64,000 nt of DNA from Lachnospiraceae bacterium (GCA_016283275.1 JAEEMP010000125.1:62001-126000); one strand, 5' to 3'. Positions 1 through 9,876 are shown, counted from the first letter of the stretch. The notes: generated by a model not told the origin, from the sequence alone. Numbers and translations are program-made.

Positions 1-655
<655 letters not shown>

Positions 656-681
656 ATGATCAAACCTCTGAAAATTCGTTA

Positions 682-698
682 CGTATCATTGTATACAA
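682..698. promoter_or_regulatory. Candidate operator overlapping the ilvN1 -10 region
   Basis: The plus strand reads CGTATCATTGTATACAA. Its core ATTGTATACAA is an inverted repeat, and the site matches the one upstream of Re-citrate synthase at 16 of 17 positions, placed identically relative to the -10 element. The palindrome resembles targets of FCD-type GntR regulators. Binding by the GntR encoded at 4760-5449 is inference. Confidence 0.6.
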
Positions 699-716
699 GA
701 GCCTTCCAAAAGTCAA
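688..716 (-). promoter_or_regulatory. Promoter of ilvN1 (TTGACT-17-TACAAT)
   Basis: On the minus strand TTGACT (716-711) and TACAAT (693-688) are 17 bases apart, upstream of ilvN1. This suggests the second small subunit gene and ilvC can be expressed independently of ilvB. Confidence 0.65.
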
Positions 717-757
717 TAAAAATAAGCCGCTGATGCATTTTTATGCATAATTATACA

Positions 758-1246
758 TTAATTGTCTTTATCATTGCATTTGGGAAGTGCAAGGGTGCCT
801 GTTCTGGCCACTTCCACGACCGAAATACCCGAGAGCATTGAGCGGAATACCGCGATCTTTTCCGGAGTATTGCAGATTTGTATCATTATGTGAGTCTTTG
901 ACATATCCACGATCTCGGCGGAACAGATCTCGCATATCTCAAGAATGTCCTTGCGGTTGTTCTTATTGTATTTGACCTTTATGAGCATAAGTTCCCTGGA
1001 TACGGACTGCTCTTCGTTAAAAGTCTTTACCTTTATGACATCAAGTTTCTTATTTAATTGTTTTTCTATCTGTTCAAGCGTTCTTTCATCACCGGAGCTT
1101 ACGATCGTCATATTTGATACTTCGGGATCGAAAGTCTCGCCCACAACAAGCGAATCGATATTAAAACATCTTCTTGCGAACAAACCCGATACCTTGCTCA
1201 ATACACCCGATCTGTTCTCAACCATTACCGAATATATTTTTTTCAT
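758..1246 (-). CDS. Acetolactate synthase small subunit, divergent copy 2
   Basis: The 162-residue protein is a second ACT-domain regulatory subunit of acetolactate synthase: GVLSKVSGLFARR at residues 14-26 and the C-terminal VEVARTGTLALPK correspond to IlvN. It starts 6 bases after the ilvB stop, so ilvB and this copy are co-transcribed and probably form the primary holoenzyme. The usual glycine of RRGYN is Cys27 (RRCFN) and the C-terminal half is less conserved than in copy 1, hinting at altered effector binding. Two adjacent paralogous small subunits beside one large subunit is uncommon; which one partners IlvB cannot be told from sequence. Confidence 0.9.
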   Translation of the reverse strand: MKKIYSVMVENRSGVLSKVSGLFARRCFNIDSLVVGETFDPEVSNMTIVSSGDERTLEQIEKQLNKKLDVIKVKTFNEEQSVSRELMLIKVKYNKNNRKDILEICEICSAEIVDMSKTHIMIQICNTPEKIAVFRSMLSGISVVEVARTGTLALPKCNDKDN

Positions 1247-1252
1247 ATTCCG

Positions 1253-2869
1253 TCAGCCTTTCACTATATCCATGGGATTAATGTTAACTTCCATTATTCC
1301 GGGGTTATCGGATGCAAGGAATTTATCCGTTCTTGAAAGTTCCTTGTCAAGCGTGACCTTAAAATAATCAAAGTCATAAGCCTTAGCCAGTGCCTCAAGA
1401 TCCGGATAGTCGTTTAATTCGACCACGCTGTAATTATCCTTATAGGTAAAATGCTGATACTCTCTTACCATTCCGAGATATCCGTTCTTAAAGACTATGA
1501 TCTTGACATTGGCGTTTTCCTGCTTAATGGTTGCAAGTTCGCACATGGACATCTGGAACGAACCGTCGCCGCATACGGCAATGACCTGTTTACCGGGATT
1601 CGCAAGTTTTGCGCCGAGTGCCGCGGGTATAGAATAACCCATGGTACCCATACCGCCGCTTGTTAAGAATCTTCCCTTCTTGACTACATGATATGCACAG
1701 CTCCAGATCTGATTCTGTCCGACATCCGCCACATATATGCCGTCCTCATCCATCTTATCGGAAAGATATTCGATAAATTCCTGAGGATCCACATATTTAC
1801 TGTCGGGGAATCGCTTTATGTTCAACTCTTTTTTGTATTCGTAAAGCTTGTTGAGCCATTCAGGCTCCGAAGCATTGATATCTTCCTTGTTGAGTTCTTC
1901 GAAGATTGCCTTCGCATCGCCTACGATAGGAATCGTGGGACCGATGTTCTTACCTATTTCGGCAGGATCCACATCCATATGGATCATAACCTTATGATCG
2001 GTCAAAAAATCGGGCTGGTTTACCGCTCTGTCGGCCACTCTCGCGCCCACCATCAAAAGTGTGTCGCACTCTCTTATCGCTTTATTGGCATAAGGCTTTC
2101 CGTTATTACCGACCATGCCGAAGTATAAAGGGTGCTCCGTGGGCATGGCGCCTATACCCATCATCGTGGATACGACGGGAATATTGCTCTTTTCCACAAA
2201 TTTACGAAGTTCCGATTCTGCATTTGATAAAGCCACTCCTCCGCCTACGCATATCAAAGGTCTTTTTGCTTTTTCAAGTGCGCTTACAAGTCTTTTGAGC
2301 TGCATGCCGTTACCCTTTACAGTGGGCTTATAAGTACGCATATTTACTTCTTCGGGATATTTGAAATTTTTAATGACCGCGTTCTGGATATCGATCGGAA
2401 CATCGATAAGAACAGGGCCTTTACGACCCGTCGATGCAATATGGAACGCTTCCTTCATGATGCGGGGAATATCATTTACATTTTTGATAAGATAACTGTA
2501 TTTGACAAAACTCTCCGCAGCGCCCGTTACATCGGCCTCCTGGAAAACATCGGATCCCAAAAGCGAGGAATTGACCTGGCCTGTTATACATACAAGCGGG
2601 ATACTGTCGGCAAATGCGGTTGCGATACCCGTAAGAAGGTTCGTTGCACCGGGACCGCTTGTAACAGCACATACTCCGACCGTTCCGGTAGTCCTTGCAA
2701 GACCGCTTGCCATATGAGCCGCGCTTTGCTCCGTACGCACAAGTACGGTCTTTATATCGGATGACAGAATGGAATTGTAAAAAGGACAGATTGCGACTCC
2801 GGGATAACCGAATACGTATTTCACCTTTTCTTCTTCAAGACATTTTATAATTGCGTCAGCACCATTCAT
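1253..2869 (-). CDS. ilvB: Acetolactate synthase large (catalytic) subunit
   Basis: The 538-residue ThDP-dependent enzyme condenses two pyruvates (or pyruvate plus 2-oxobutyrate), the first common step to valine, leucine and isoleucine. Visible are the catalytic glutamate in RTEQSAAHMA (Glu47), the central FAD-type domain and the ThDP/Mg site CGDGSFQMSMCELATIKQ followed by FKNGYLGM. It is slightly shorter than the usual 550-580 residues, with a compact C-terminus. The ATG follows an AAGGAG site. It leads the ilvB-ilvN2 pair. An anabolic AlsS-type enzyme is unlikely because small subunits are adjacent. Confidence 0.95.
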   Translation of the reverse strand: MNGADAIIKCLEEEKVKYVFGYPGVAICPFYNSILSSDIKTVLVRTEQSAAHMASGLARTTGTVGVCAVTSGPGATNLLTGIATAFADSIPLVCITGQVNSSLLGSDVFQEADVTGAAESFVKYSYLIKNVNDIPRIMKEAFHIASTGRKGPVLIDVPIDIQNAVIKNFKYPEEVNMRTYKPTVKGNGMQLKRLVSALEKAKRPLICVGGGVALSNAESELRKFVEKSNIPVVSTMMGIGAMPTEHPLYFGMVGNNGKPYANKAIRECDTLLMVGARVADRAVNQPDFLTDHKVMIHMDVDPAEIGKNIGPTIPIVGDAKAIFEELNKEDINASEPEWLNKLYEYKKELNIKRFPDSKYVDPQEFIEYLSDKMDEDGIYVADVGQNQIWSCAYHVVKKGRFLTSGGMGTMGYSIPAALGAKLANPGKQVIAVCGDGSFQMSMCELATIKQENANVKIIVFKNGYLGMVREYQHFTYKDNYSVVELNDYPDLEALAKAYDFDYFKVTLDKELSRTDKFLASDNPGIMEVNINPMDIVKG

Positions 2870-2930
2870 AATGTTCTCCTTATGTAAAATCGCATTTTTC
2901 GCGATAAATAAGCGATATCCGTTTCAAAAA

Positions 2931-2960
2931 ATTTTAACACAATACTTTGTTAACGTGCAA
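2931..2960 (-). promoter_or_regulatory. Probable ilvB promoter (TTGCAC-18-TAAAAT)
   Basis: On the minus strand TTGCAC (2960-2955) lies 18 bases before TAAAAT (2936-2931). The roughly 55-base leader holds a small hairpin ATCGC-GAAAAAT-GCGAT followed by TTT, close to the ribosome binding site. I found no T-box or leader peptide. Confidence 0.5.
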
Positions 2961-3036
2961 CAAAATATGGTGCTTTTATTGTTTTTTTAACACATATATG
3001 GTAAATTATCTAAAGGGTCCAAAGGAGGTATAAACC

Positions 3037-3504
3037 TTGTTCAAAAAGATATTAACCGTTATGACGGGAGTGATCCTCGCCGTTTCATTAGCCGCTTGTG
3101 CGGATTCTGCCGAAGATTATTCGGAATACAAAAAAGAGATGAGCAATTTCTTTGAAAGCGTCAACACCTTAAACGAAGAGATGAATGCTTTAAATCCCGA
3201 TGACGCCGAAGCGGTAAGTAAGCTCTTTGAGTATCTTGATCAGGTTGAAGAACAGTTTAAATATTTTTCCGAGATCGAGGTGCCTTCTCAATATAAAGTT
3301 ACCGAATCTCTTGCAGATGAGGCTTATGATTACATGAAAGAAGCCAATGAGTATTTCAGACAGTCCTTCTCGGAGAATTCTTACAACGAATATACTCTCG
3401 AAGCCGCCATGGAGTGTTACAGCAGAGCCAATAAGCGTATGCAATACGTTATTGATATCATTCACGGAAAGCTTCCCGAAGACGAAAACATTTCTTTCGA
3501 ATAA
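3037..3504 (+). CDS. Small secreted lipoprotein, function unknown
   Basis: The 155-residue protein starts with TTG, supported by a strong AAAGGAGG site 8 bases upstream. It has a lipoprotein signal peptide with lipobox SLAAC (Cys21), then an acidic, mainly helical body with many Glu, Tyr and Asn residues and no recognised catalytic motif. It is a lone plus-strand gene between ilvB (divergent) and icd (convergent), ending in a clear terminator. It should sit on the outer face of the membrane. I do not recognise its family. Confidence 0.8.
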   Translation: MFKKILTVMTGVILAVSLAACADSAEDYSEYKKEMSNFFESVNTLNEEMNALNPDDAEAVSKLFEYLDQVEEQFKYFSEIEVPSQYKVTESLADEAYDYMKEANEYFRQSFSENSYNEYTLEAAMECYSRANKRMQYVIDIIHGKLPEDENISFE

Positions 3505-3520
3505 TATACAGAAATTTTAT

Positions 3521-3547
3521 GGAGTGCCGGTCGGCACTCCATTTTTT
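3521..3547 (+). terminator. Intrinsic terminator after the small lipoprotein gene
   Basis: GGAGTGCCGG/TCGGCACTCC forms a GC-rich hairpin followed by ATTTTTTT. It lies between convergent genes and may also slow transcription arriving from icd. Confidence 0.88.
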
Positions 3548-3570
3548 TACGGCAAAAATATAAATCCGCT

Positions 3571-4767
3571 TTACATTCTTGATCTTATCTCTTTAAAGAA
3601 ATCCTTTGTATTTACTGTCTTTACGTTTGAAAGTGAACAGATCCTTGAAAGATCGGCTGTCATAACACCGGACTCGATAGTGCCGATAACGGCTTTCTCA
3701 AGTCTTTCTCCAAACTCGGTGAGTTCTTTTATGCCGTCGAGCTCGCCTCTTTTCTTAAGGGCTCCGCTCCATGCGAATATAGTAGCAACAGGATTTGACT
3801 TCGGTTCTTCGCCTTCAAGATATCTGTAATAGTGCTTCTGGATAGTACCGTGAGCGGCTTCGTATTCGAAAACACCCCTGGGCGATACGAGCACACTGGT
3901 CATCATTGAAAGCGAACCGAATGCGGATGATACCATATCACTCATCACATCACCGTCGTAATTCTTGCAGGCCCAGATAAATCCGCCCTTTTCCTTCATT
4001 ACTCTGGCTACGGCATCATCGATCAGTGTGTAAAAATATGTGATGCCGGCTTCTTCAAACTTTTCTTTGTATTCGTTATCGTAGATATCCTGGAAGATAT
4101 CTTTAAATGTATGATCGTATTTCTTGGATATCGTATCCTTTGTGGCAAACCAAAGATCCTGTTTTGTCTCCAATGCGTAATTAAAGCAGGCATATGCGAA
4201 ACTTGTGATCGATGCGATGGTATTATGGATACCCTGGATGATGCCGGGGCCCTTAAACTCATGAATGAGTTCTTTTGTAACGGTTCCGTCCTCAGCCGTA
4301 AACACAAGCTCGGCTTTTCCCGCACCGGGAACCTTTATCTCCGCATTCTTATAGACATCACCGTATGCATGTCTTGCAAGTGTAATGGGCTTTTCCCAGT
4401 TTCTTACACAGGGGTTGATGCCTTTGACTATAATGGGAGCTCTGAAAACAGTACCGTCGAGTTTTGCTCTTATGGTACCGTTGGGGCTCTTCCACATCTC
4501 CTTTAAGTCATATTCCTTGACTCTTGCGGCATTGGGTGTGATCGTTGCGCATTTGACCGCAACACCGTATTTGAGTGTGGCCTCGGCACTGTCTACGGTA
4601 ACCTGATCGTTTGTTTCGTTTCTGTGCTTTAAACCAAGATCGTAATATTCAGTCTTTAAATCCACATAGGGAAGAATGAGCTCGTCTTTGATCATCTGCC
4701 AGAGTATCCTGGTCATCTCATCTCCGTCCATTTCAACGATCGGAGTGGTCATTTGAATCTTACTCAT
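3571..4767 (-). CDS. icd: NADP-dependent isocitrate dehydrogenase (type II, homodimeric)
   Basis: The 398-residue protein oxidatively decarboxylates isocitrate to 2-oxoglutarate. It belongs to the eukaryote-like dimeric class: [11 protein letters not shown] near the N-terminus, the substrate-binding [16 protein letters not shown], and the C-terminal [15 protein letters not shown] followed by [10 protein letters not shown]. The K-H pair in TIQKHYY aligns with the residues that contact the NADP 2'-phosphate in this class. It overlaps the upstream GntR gene by 8 bases, and an AAAGGAGG site precedes its ATG. Together with the Re-citrate synthase two genes upstream it makes two of the three enzymes from oxaloacetate to 2-oxoglutarate; no aconitase is in the window. 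Confidence 0.96.
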   Translation of the reverse strand: MSKIQMTTPIVEMDGDEMTRILWQMIKDELILPYVDLKTEYYDLGLKHRNETNDQVTVDSAEATLKYGVAVKCATITPNAARVKEYDLKEMWKSPNGTIRAKLDGTVFRAPIIVKGINPCVRNWEKPITLARHAYGDVYKNAEIKVPGAGKAELVFTAEDGTVTKELIHEFKGPGIIQGIHNTIASITSFAYACFNYALETKQDLWFATKDTISKKYDHTFKDIFQDIYDNEYKEKFEEAGITYFYTLIDDAVARVMKEKGGFIWACKNYDGDVMSDMVSSAFGSLSMMTSVLVSPRGVFEYEAAHGTIQKHYYRYLEGEEPKSNPVATIFAWSGALKKRGELDGIKELTEFGERLEKAVIGTIESGVMTADLSRICSLSNVKTVNTKDFFKEIRSRM

Positions 4768-5449
4768 TTAAATAAGCCTCCTTTAAGCCGTTTTTAACCA
4801 TATTCTCATATGCGTTGTGAATATGGAGTGTGGCAAGTTCATCCGCTCTTTCCGGATTATTGTCTCTTATTGCTTCCATTATTGCCTGATGCTCGGAATT
4901 GGAAGCAAGCGATCTTTCAATTGTTGAAAGAGTCTTTCTTCGAACACGCTGTACATATTGATGAAAGTCCTTAAGCAAATGCTCAAGCATCTTTGAATTG
5001 CATGCCTCATACATGATCTCATGGAATCTTGAGTCAAGCTCGGACATCTGCTCAAAATGACCCTTCTCGGCATGAAACTTTGCAAGATAGATATTCTCTT
5101 CCATTTCTTCAAGCTGCTCTTTTGTAATATGCTCGCATGCCCACGATGCGCAAAGACCTTCAAGTTTTGATCTTATCATATAGATGTCTTTGACATCCTC
5201 GATCGTTATACCGGTGACATATGCGCCTTTATTGGGAATGATCTGTATAAGCCCTTCCAGTTCGAGCTGCCTGAATGCTTCTCTTACCGGTGTTCTTGAA
5301 ACGCCGAGTTCTTCGCCGATGGCTATTTCTTTAAGTTCTTCGTTTTCTTTGTATTTACCTGAAAGAATGTCCTCGCGTACCTTATTGAATACTCTTCCGC
5401 GCAAAGAATACTTATCGGTAACTTCCTGCTTTAAATCGTATCCTTGCAT
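4760..5449 (-). CDS. GntR-family transcriptional regulator (FadR/FCD subfamily)
   Basis: The 229-residue protein has an N-terminal winged helix (about residues 12-80, [24 protein letters not shown]) and a C-terminal all-helical FCD ligand-binding domain with metal-ligand-type residues ([11 protein letters not shown] and a late HQAIMEAI). It overlaps the Re-citrate synthase gene by 19 bases and icd by 8, so it is translated as the middle gene of that operon. Regulators of this class commonly control their own operon, and a 24-base palindrome overlaps the operon's -10 region. The ligand is unknown; an organic acid would fit the neighbours. Confidence 0.92.
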   Translation of the reverse strand: MQGYDLKQEVTDKYSLRGRVFNKVREDILSGKYKENEELKEIAIGEELGVSRTPVREAFRQLELEGLIQIIPNKGAYVTGITIEDVKDIYMIRSKLEGLCASWACEHITKEQLEEMEENIYLAKFHAEKGHFEQMSELDSRFHEIMYEACNSKMLEHLLKDFHQYVQRVRRKTLSTIERSLASNSEHQAIMEAIRDNNPERADELATLHIHNAYENMVKNGLKEAYLNE

Positions 5450-6885
5450 AAACTCTCCAATCCAAGTTCCTTAGAAAATCTGTCGATGGCTGCGTATAAT
5501 TCATTATCTGTCATTACGGTAACACGACCGCTTGCGTATTCTTCATCAACCCAGCCTTTTATAGCCTTTACCAGGTCAGAATTCTTCTCTATCGCATTTT
5601 CACCCGTAAGTTTGAACTTTGCGTTGATCCAGTGAGCGATTCCGGCTAGACCGGATGTGTTGGATACCGCACAGATAACGGGACGATTCAAAAACTTATC
5701 GGTATCAAATATATTGTATATTTCTTCGTTCTTTAAAAGTCCGTCGGCATGGATACCCGCACGGGTCACGTTAAAGTTCTTGCCCACAAAAGGTGTTCTT
5801 TCGGGGATCTTGTAACCTATTTCCTTTTCGTAATACTCTGCAAGCTCTGTTATCACTCTTGTGTCCATGCCGTTCAGATCGCCTTTTAACTGGGCATATT
5901 CAAATACCATGGCTTCAAGAGGTGTATTGCCTGTTCTTTCACCGATACCGAAAAGCGAAGTGTTGACGGCCGAACATCCGTAAAGCCATGCGGTCGTTGA
6001 ATTGACCACGGCTTTATAAAAGTCATTGTGTCCGTGCCATTCGATAAGCTCATGCGGTACGCCGGCATGCGTATGGATAGCATAGATGATACCCTGAACG
6101 GACCTCGGTATAACGGCACCCGGGTAATTGACTCCGTAACCCATTGTGTCGCAGGCACGGATCTTGATCGGAATCTTGTACTCATCCATGAGCTTCATAA
6201 GCTCTAAGCAGAAAGGCACCACATATCCGTAAATATCGGCTCTTGTAATATCCTCAAGATGACATCTTACGGCAATACCTTCGTCAAGACAGTCGCGAAC
6301 GACCGAAAGATAATGGTCCATAGCCTGTTTTCTGGTCATCTTAAGCTTAAGGAAGATATGATAATCCGAACAGCTTACAAGTATACCCGTCTCCTTCATA
6401 CCGATCTCTTTTACGAGTTTAAAGTCATCCTTGCTTGCTCTTATCCAGCTTGTGACTTCCGGAAATTTATATCCTCTTTCCATACACTTGTATACAGCGT
6501 CACGGTCCTTCTTGGAGTATAAGAAAAATTCACTCTGCCTTATCATACCGTTAGGACCGCCGAGTTTATGAAGATAATCGTATATCGTCACGATCTGCTC
6601 CGTTGTGTAAGGAGCTCTCGACTGCTGTCCGTCACGGAAAGTGGTATCGGTGATCCAGATATCCTTGGGCATATTGTGAGGTACTATTCTGTCATTAAAG
6701 GGGATCTTCGGTATTTCCGAATAAGGAAACATATTTCGAAACACATTGGGCTTCTTGACATCATCAAGAATATACATGTGCTCTTCGATCTGTAACAGAT
6801 TGTTCTTTTCGTTCATCGAAACCGGACGGTTTGTGAACATATCCTCAGAACTCTCGGCAAATACGGCCGTTTCGTTTATATCCAT
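5431..6885 (-). CDS. Re-citrate synthase (homocitrate/isopropylmalate synthase-like)
   Basis: The 484-residue HMGL-like TIM-barrel enzyme shows the metal/catalytic motif DTTFRDGQQSRAPYT, the mid-barrel HLEDITRAD and the metal ligands EWHGHNDFYK followed by GIGERTGNTPLEAM. Homologues of this subtype are often labelled 2-isopropylmalate synthase, but the closest functional precedent is the Re-face citrate synthase described in Clostridium kluyveri and relatives. It lacks the long LeuA C-terminal allosteric domain. The operon context with icd, not leuBCD, favours citrate synthesis from acetyl-CoA and oxaloacetate. An N-terminal 60-residue extension precedes the barrel. True homocitrate synthase remains possible. 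Confidence 0.82.
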   Translation of the reverse strand: MDINETAVFAESSEDMFTNRPVSMNEKNNLLQIEEHMYILDDVKKPNVFRNMFPYSEIPKIPFNDRIVPHNMPKDIWITDTTFRDGQQSRAPYTTEQIVTIYDYLHKLGGPNGMIRQSEFFLYSKKDRDAVYKCMERGYKFPEVTSWIRASKDDFKLVKEIGMKETGILVSCSDYHIFLKLKMTRKQAMDHYLSVVRDCLDEGIAVRCHLEDITRADIYGYVVPFCLELMKLMDEYKIPIKIRACDTMGYGVNYPGAVIPRSVQGIIYAIHTHAGVPHELIEWHGHNDFYKAVVNSTTAWLYGCSAVNTSLFGIGERTGNTPLEAMVFEYAQLKGDLNGMDTRVITELAEYYEKEIGYKIPERTPFVGKNFNVTRAGIHADGLLKNEEIYNIFDTDKFLNRPVICAVSNTSGLAGIAHWINAKFKLTGENAIEKNSDLVKAIKGWVDEEYASGRVTVMTDNELYAAIDRFSKELGLESLCKDTI

Positions 6886-6923
6886 AATTGTATCCCTCTC
6901 TCTACTTTGCGGATTGTTCTTTT

Positions 6924-6947
6924 CGTATGATTGTATACAATTATACG
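6924..6947. promoter_or_regulatory. 24-bp palindromic operator at the Re-citrate synthase promoter
   Basis: The plus strand reads CGTATGATTGTATACAATTATACG, whose two 12-base halves are complementary at 11 of 12 positions. It covers the -10 and part of the spacer, the expected place for a repressor. Autoregulation by the GntR protein encoded in the same operon is inferred. Confidence 0.7.
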
Positions 6948-6958
6948 ATATAAGTCAA
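6930..6958 (-). promoter_or_regulatory. Promoter of the Re-citrate synthase-gntR-icd operon
   Basis: On the minus strand TTGACT (6958-6953) and TACAAT (6935-6930) are separated by 17 bases. The hexamers and spacing are identical to those of the ilvN1 promoter. Confidence 0.7.
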
Positions 6959-6988
6959 GCCTTAAAACCAGAAGGTCTTAAGGCTTGA
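6955..6988. terminator. Long hairpin downstream of the LRR operon
   Basis: TCAAGCCTTAAAACC, loop AGAA, then GGTCTTAAGGCTTGA form a 15-bp stem with one mismatch or wobble. It directly follows the last LRR gene and probably ends that transcript, but there is no U-tract. Its distal arm contains part of the -35 of the next operon, so termination and initiation are packed together. Confidence 0.5.
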
Positions 6989-6996
6989 AATAAAGA

Positions 6997-9864
6997 TCAT
7001 ATGCGTTTTTTATAAAGAATAAATGCAAGACCCGCAAAAAGCAATCCGATGCTTAATACGGTTTTCGGATGGATCCTGTCTCCCGTATCGGGAGAATCGT
7101 CCAGATTATAATTGGATACGGCGGTTGAATTAAACGAATACAATCCGTAATCACCGGTATGATTTATCTCGAATCTTACGCCTAACTTTCCGTCCTGCTC
7201 CACCAGTTTAAAAGGAAGATCTTCAAGCTGCTTGTCCTCGTCGACACAGATCACATGAAGGTTTGAAGTGGGAACGTTTGCCGGAAGCGAAACCGTAACG
7301 CTTAATTTCTGCTTTCCGAATTTGGTAAGCATGATCTCATTTCCGCTTTCCCTTAAACTTATATCAAACGTTGAAAGATTGCCCGGAACCGTATCGCCGT
7401 AGATACGTTTATAAGCATCCACTATATCGGTATTTACCGAAGCGTCGTTTGAAACATTTAAAATGTATTCTTTATCGGATCCCACAAAACCTGTTTTAAG
7501 TCCGCCGTCTAAACCGGGATCGTTTGAAGAGACCGACGAAAAACTTCCTTCTTTTGCACTGTCCAATAAGTAGCCAAGCTGTTCTTCGTTAAAATTGTAT
7601 CCCTTGCCGAATATTATCATCGTTTTCGGAACGGTGAAGTTTTGTGCCTCTTCTTTTGTAAGAGTACAATCTATGATATTTAAAGTACCGTTTGAATATG
7701 CATCGTTTTCTTTGGTGATCACACATACAAGGCCCGAAAATCCCGAAAGATTTCTGTCGAGTATCGTACCGTCCCTTAAAACGTCTTCAGCATTTACTAC
7801 AGCCACCTTTACACCCTCAAGAGCATCAACCCTGTAAGAAGAATTGGTAAGTCTGGTCGTAGTCTTATTATGCGTAAGCTTAGGTAACGTATTTCCGAAG
7901 AATACACAGGCCCTGACATCGTCTCCCGCCACACTCTGATCGTAATTAAACGCACCGTTTCCGATACTTTCAACCGTATCCACTATTCTCACACAATCAA
8001 GCGGACAGCCCGAAAAAGCTCTGTCTTCGATAGTTTTAAGATTAACTCCGCCGTTTAAGCTTTTAAGATTTGTGCATCCGCTGAAAGCATCTTCACAGAT
8101 CCTTGTGAGTGAATCGGGAAGAAATACCTCCGTTATGCCCTTATGATCCTTAAAAGCTTCGGGGCCTATCTGTTTAACGCCCTCCGGTATCCTTATCCTT
8201 GAATCTTTTCCTCTGTATGCGATCAAAATGCCGTCACCGCATATAAAGAAGTCGCCGCTTCCGTATATTTCCCAGTTGTCCATCATCCTGGTGTGGGAAA
8301 ATGCTGCAGGCTCGATATTTACGACCGTTGAAGGTATCACTACATTCGAAAGGTTCTCGCAATGATAAAACGCACCGTATCCTATGTCGGTTACGCCTTC
8401 CGGTATGGTGATCTTATTTAAATTCGTCCTTGCAAAAGAAAAATCTCCTATTGCTTTTATATCATCCGAAATCTCATATTCCGTAAGAGTCGTATCGCCG
8501 TAAAATGCCTTTGATGCGATCCTGTTCCCTATGATCGCAAATTTGGGAAGGCTTAAACCTTTTCCGTTTGTCTCTGTCTCAAGTGCACCCGACATATCGG
8601 AAATTATATCCGAATATTCTTCGGTCCTGTTAAGCGGAGCCACACCGTCATAAACTGTCTGCTCGGTATTATTGATAAATACGACTGCTTTTCTTCCGAC
8701 AACTATCGACTCACCTATAAGCCCCTGTGAAGAAACATACGAATCAAATATATCTTCTATGGTATTGGGCACATTTGCAGGGTCCTGTCCGCCACCGCCC
8801 GGCTCTGTGGAATTCGGATCATTCGAAGGATTGCCCGAAGGGTTATCCGGACCGTTGCCGTTACCGCCGCCGTCATTTGTATCATCGGTATTTGAGGGAT
8901 TGTTTTGATCAAAACCGTTTTGACCGTTTCCGTTTTGCTCATCGGAATAGATATTACCCGAATTTTCTTCATTATCAATGACCGCAGCCTGGCTTCTGTC
9001 GAGCGATTCAAACCATCTCGCGGCATAGGTGAGCGGTGAAGCCACGATATTTAAATTGGGGCAGCCGTCAAATGCGGTATTGTGGATATAAGTGACGGAT
9101 TCGGGAATGTTGACGTCACAAAGATTGATACAGTTTTCAAATGCCTTTGCATCGATCGTGTTGACCGAATAAGGTATCGTGACATCTTTAAGTGAAATAC
9201 AGTTTGAAAAAACAAAAGCCGAAACTTCATCAAGATTCGGAGACAATGTTACTGCATCCAGATTGCTGCATCCGTAAAAAGAATAAGCAAGGGCATATTC
9301 TATGGTATTTGGCATGGAATATGCTTTTTCCTTCTTACCCGGAAGCACTTGATAAAGCTTTGTGTGATCTTTGTTGTAAATAACCGAATCTTCGCATACA
9401 AAGAATTTGGATGCGATCTTGACATCGGAAAGGGAGGTACATCCGGTGAAAACGCCGGTACCAAGTTTTTTTAGACCCGATCCGATCGAGACATCGCTTA
9501 AAGAAGTACAGTTGCAAAAAGCGGCCGTATCTATCTCTTCTACCTTGTCGGGAATAACTATCTTTGTAAGATTTGAACAGCCCGAAAAAGCCGCATAGTT
9601 GATCTTTTCAACGGACTCAGGGATAACAACGCTCGTAATGACCGCATTGTCCGCAAAAGCCTCGTTGCCTATAACTTTGACCGTACTCGGAATAGACACG
9701 GTTGATGCCGCGCCTGTATATTTTACAAGTGTAGATTCATTAAGTAAAAAATCCGTTGTTGATGCTGTAACCGCATTAACCGTATCGGCCGGTATCGCAA
9801 AAACGATAAGGGCCGATATGATTAAGAGTGCACCTATTATTTTAAGTACAGCCTTTTTATTCAT
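6997..9864 (-). CDS. BspA-type leucine-rich-repeat surface protein with SPDTG sorting signal
   Basis: The 955-residue protein has a signal peptide (hydrophobic residues about 5-24) and two blocks of BspA/Treponema-type LRRs (about 40-290 and 440-690), with repeats such as IGNEAFADN and KINYAAFSGCSNL. A Gly/Asn/Pro-rich linker (about 305-375) separates them. The C-terminus has SPDTG at 924-928, a hydrophobic segment and KKRI, the layout of a sortase substrate. It is 12 bases downstream of the larger LRR gene in an operon led by sortase B. Such proteins usually bind host or plant ligands or other cells; the ligand here is unknown. Confidence 0.9.
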   Translation of the reverse strand: MNKKAVLKIIGALLIISALIVFAIPADTVNAVTASTTDFLLNESTLVKYTGAASTVSIPSTVKVIGNEAFADNAVITSVVIPESVEKINYAAFSGCSNLTKIVIPDKVEEIDTAAFCNCTSLSDVSIGSGLKKLGTGVFTGCTSLSDVKIASKFFVCEDSVIYNKDHTKLYQVLPGKKEKAYSMPNTIEYALAYSFYGCSNLDAVTLSPNLDEVSAFVFSNCISLKDVTIPYSVNTIDAKAFENCINLCDVNIPESVTYIHNTAFDGCPNLNIVASPLTYAARWFESLDRSQAAVIDNEENSGNIYSDEQNGNGQNGFDQNNPSNTDDTNDGGGNGNGPDNPSGNPSNDPNSTEPGGGGQDPANVPNTIEDIFDSYVSSQGLIGESIVVGRKAVVFINNTEQTVYDGVAPLNRTEEYSDIISDMSGALETETNGKGLSLPKFAIIGNRIASKAFYGDTTLTEYEISDDIKAIGDFSFARTNLNKITIPEGVTDIGYGAFYHCENLSNVVIPSTVVNIEPAAFSHTRMMDNWEIYGSGDFFICGDGILIAYRGKDSRIRIPEGVKQIGPEAFKDHKGITEVFLPDSLTRICEDAFSGCTNLKSLNGGVNLKTIEDRAFSGCPLDCVRIVDTVESIGNGAFNYDQSVAGDDVRACVFFGNTLPKLTHNKTTTRLTNSSYRVDALEGVKVAVVNAEDVLRDGTILDRNLSGFSGLVCVITKENDAYSNGTLNIIDCTLTKEEAQNFTVPKTMIIFGKGYNFNEEQLGYLLDSAKEGSFSSVSSNDPGLDGGLKTGFVGSDKEYILNVSNDASVNTDIVDAYKRIYGDTVPGNLSTFDISLRESGNEIMLTKFGKQKLSVTVSLPANVPTSNLHVICVDEDKQLEDLPFKLVEQDGKLGVRFEINHTGDYGLYSFNSTAVSNYNLDDSPDTGDRIHPKTVLSIGLLFAGLAFILYKKRI

Positions 9865-9876
9865 TTTCTCTCCCGC

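Noticed and set aside
2881-2940. Attenuator in the ilvB leader
   Set aside because: The hairpin is only 5 bp with a short T-run and no leader peptide rich in branched-chain codons, so it is mentioned with the promoter but not claimed as an attenuator.
5431-6885. Calling the HMGL enzyme leuA (2-isopropylmalate synthase)
   Set aside because: The LeuA dimer/regulatory C-terminal domain is missing and the operon contains icd rather than leuBCD.
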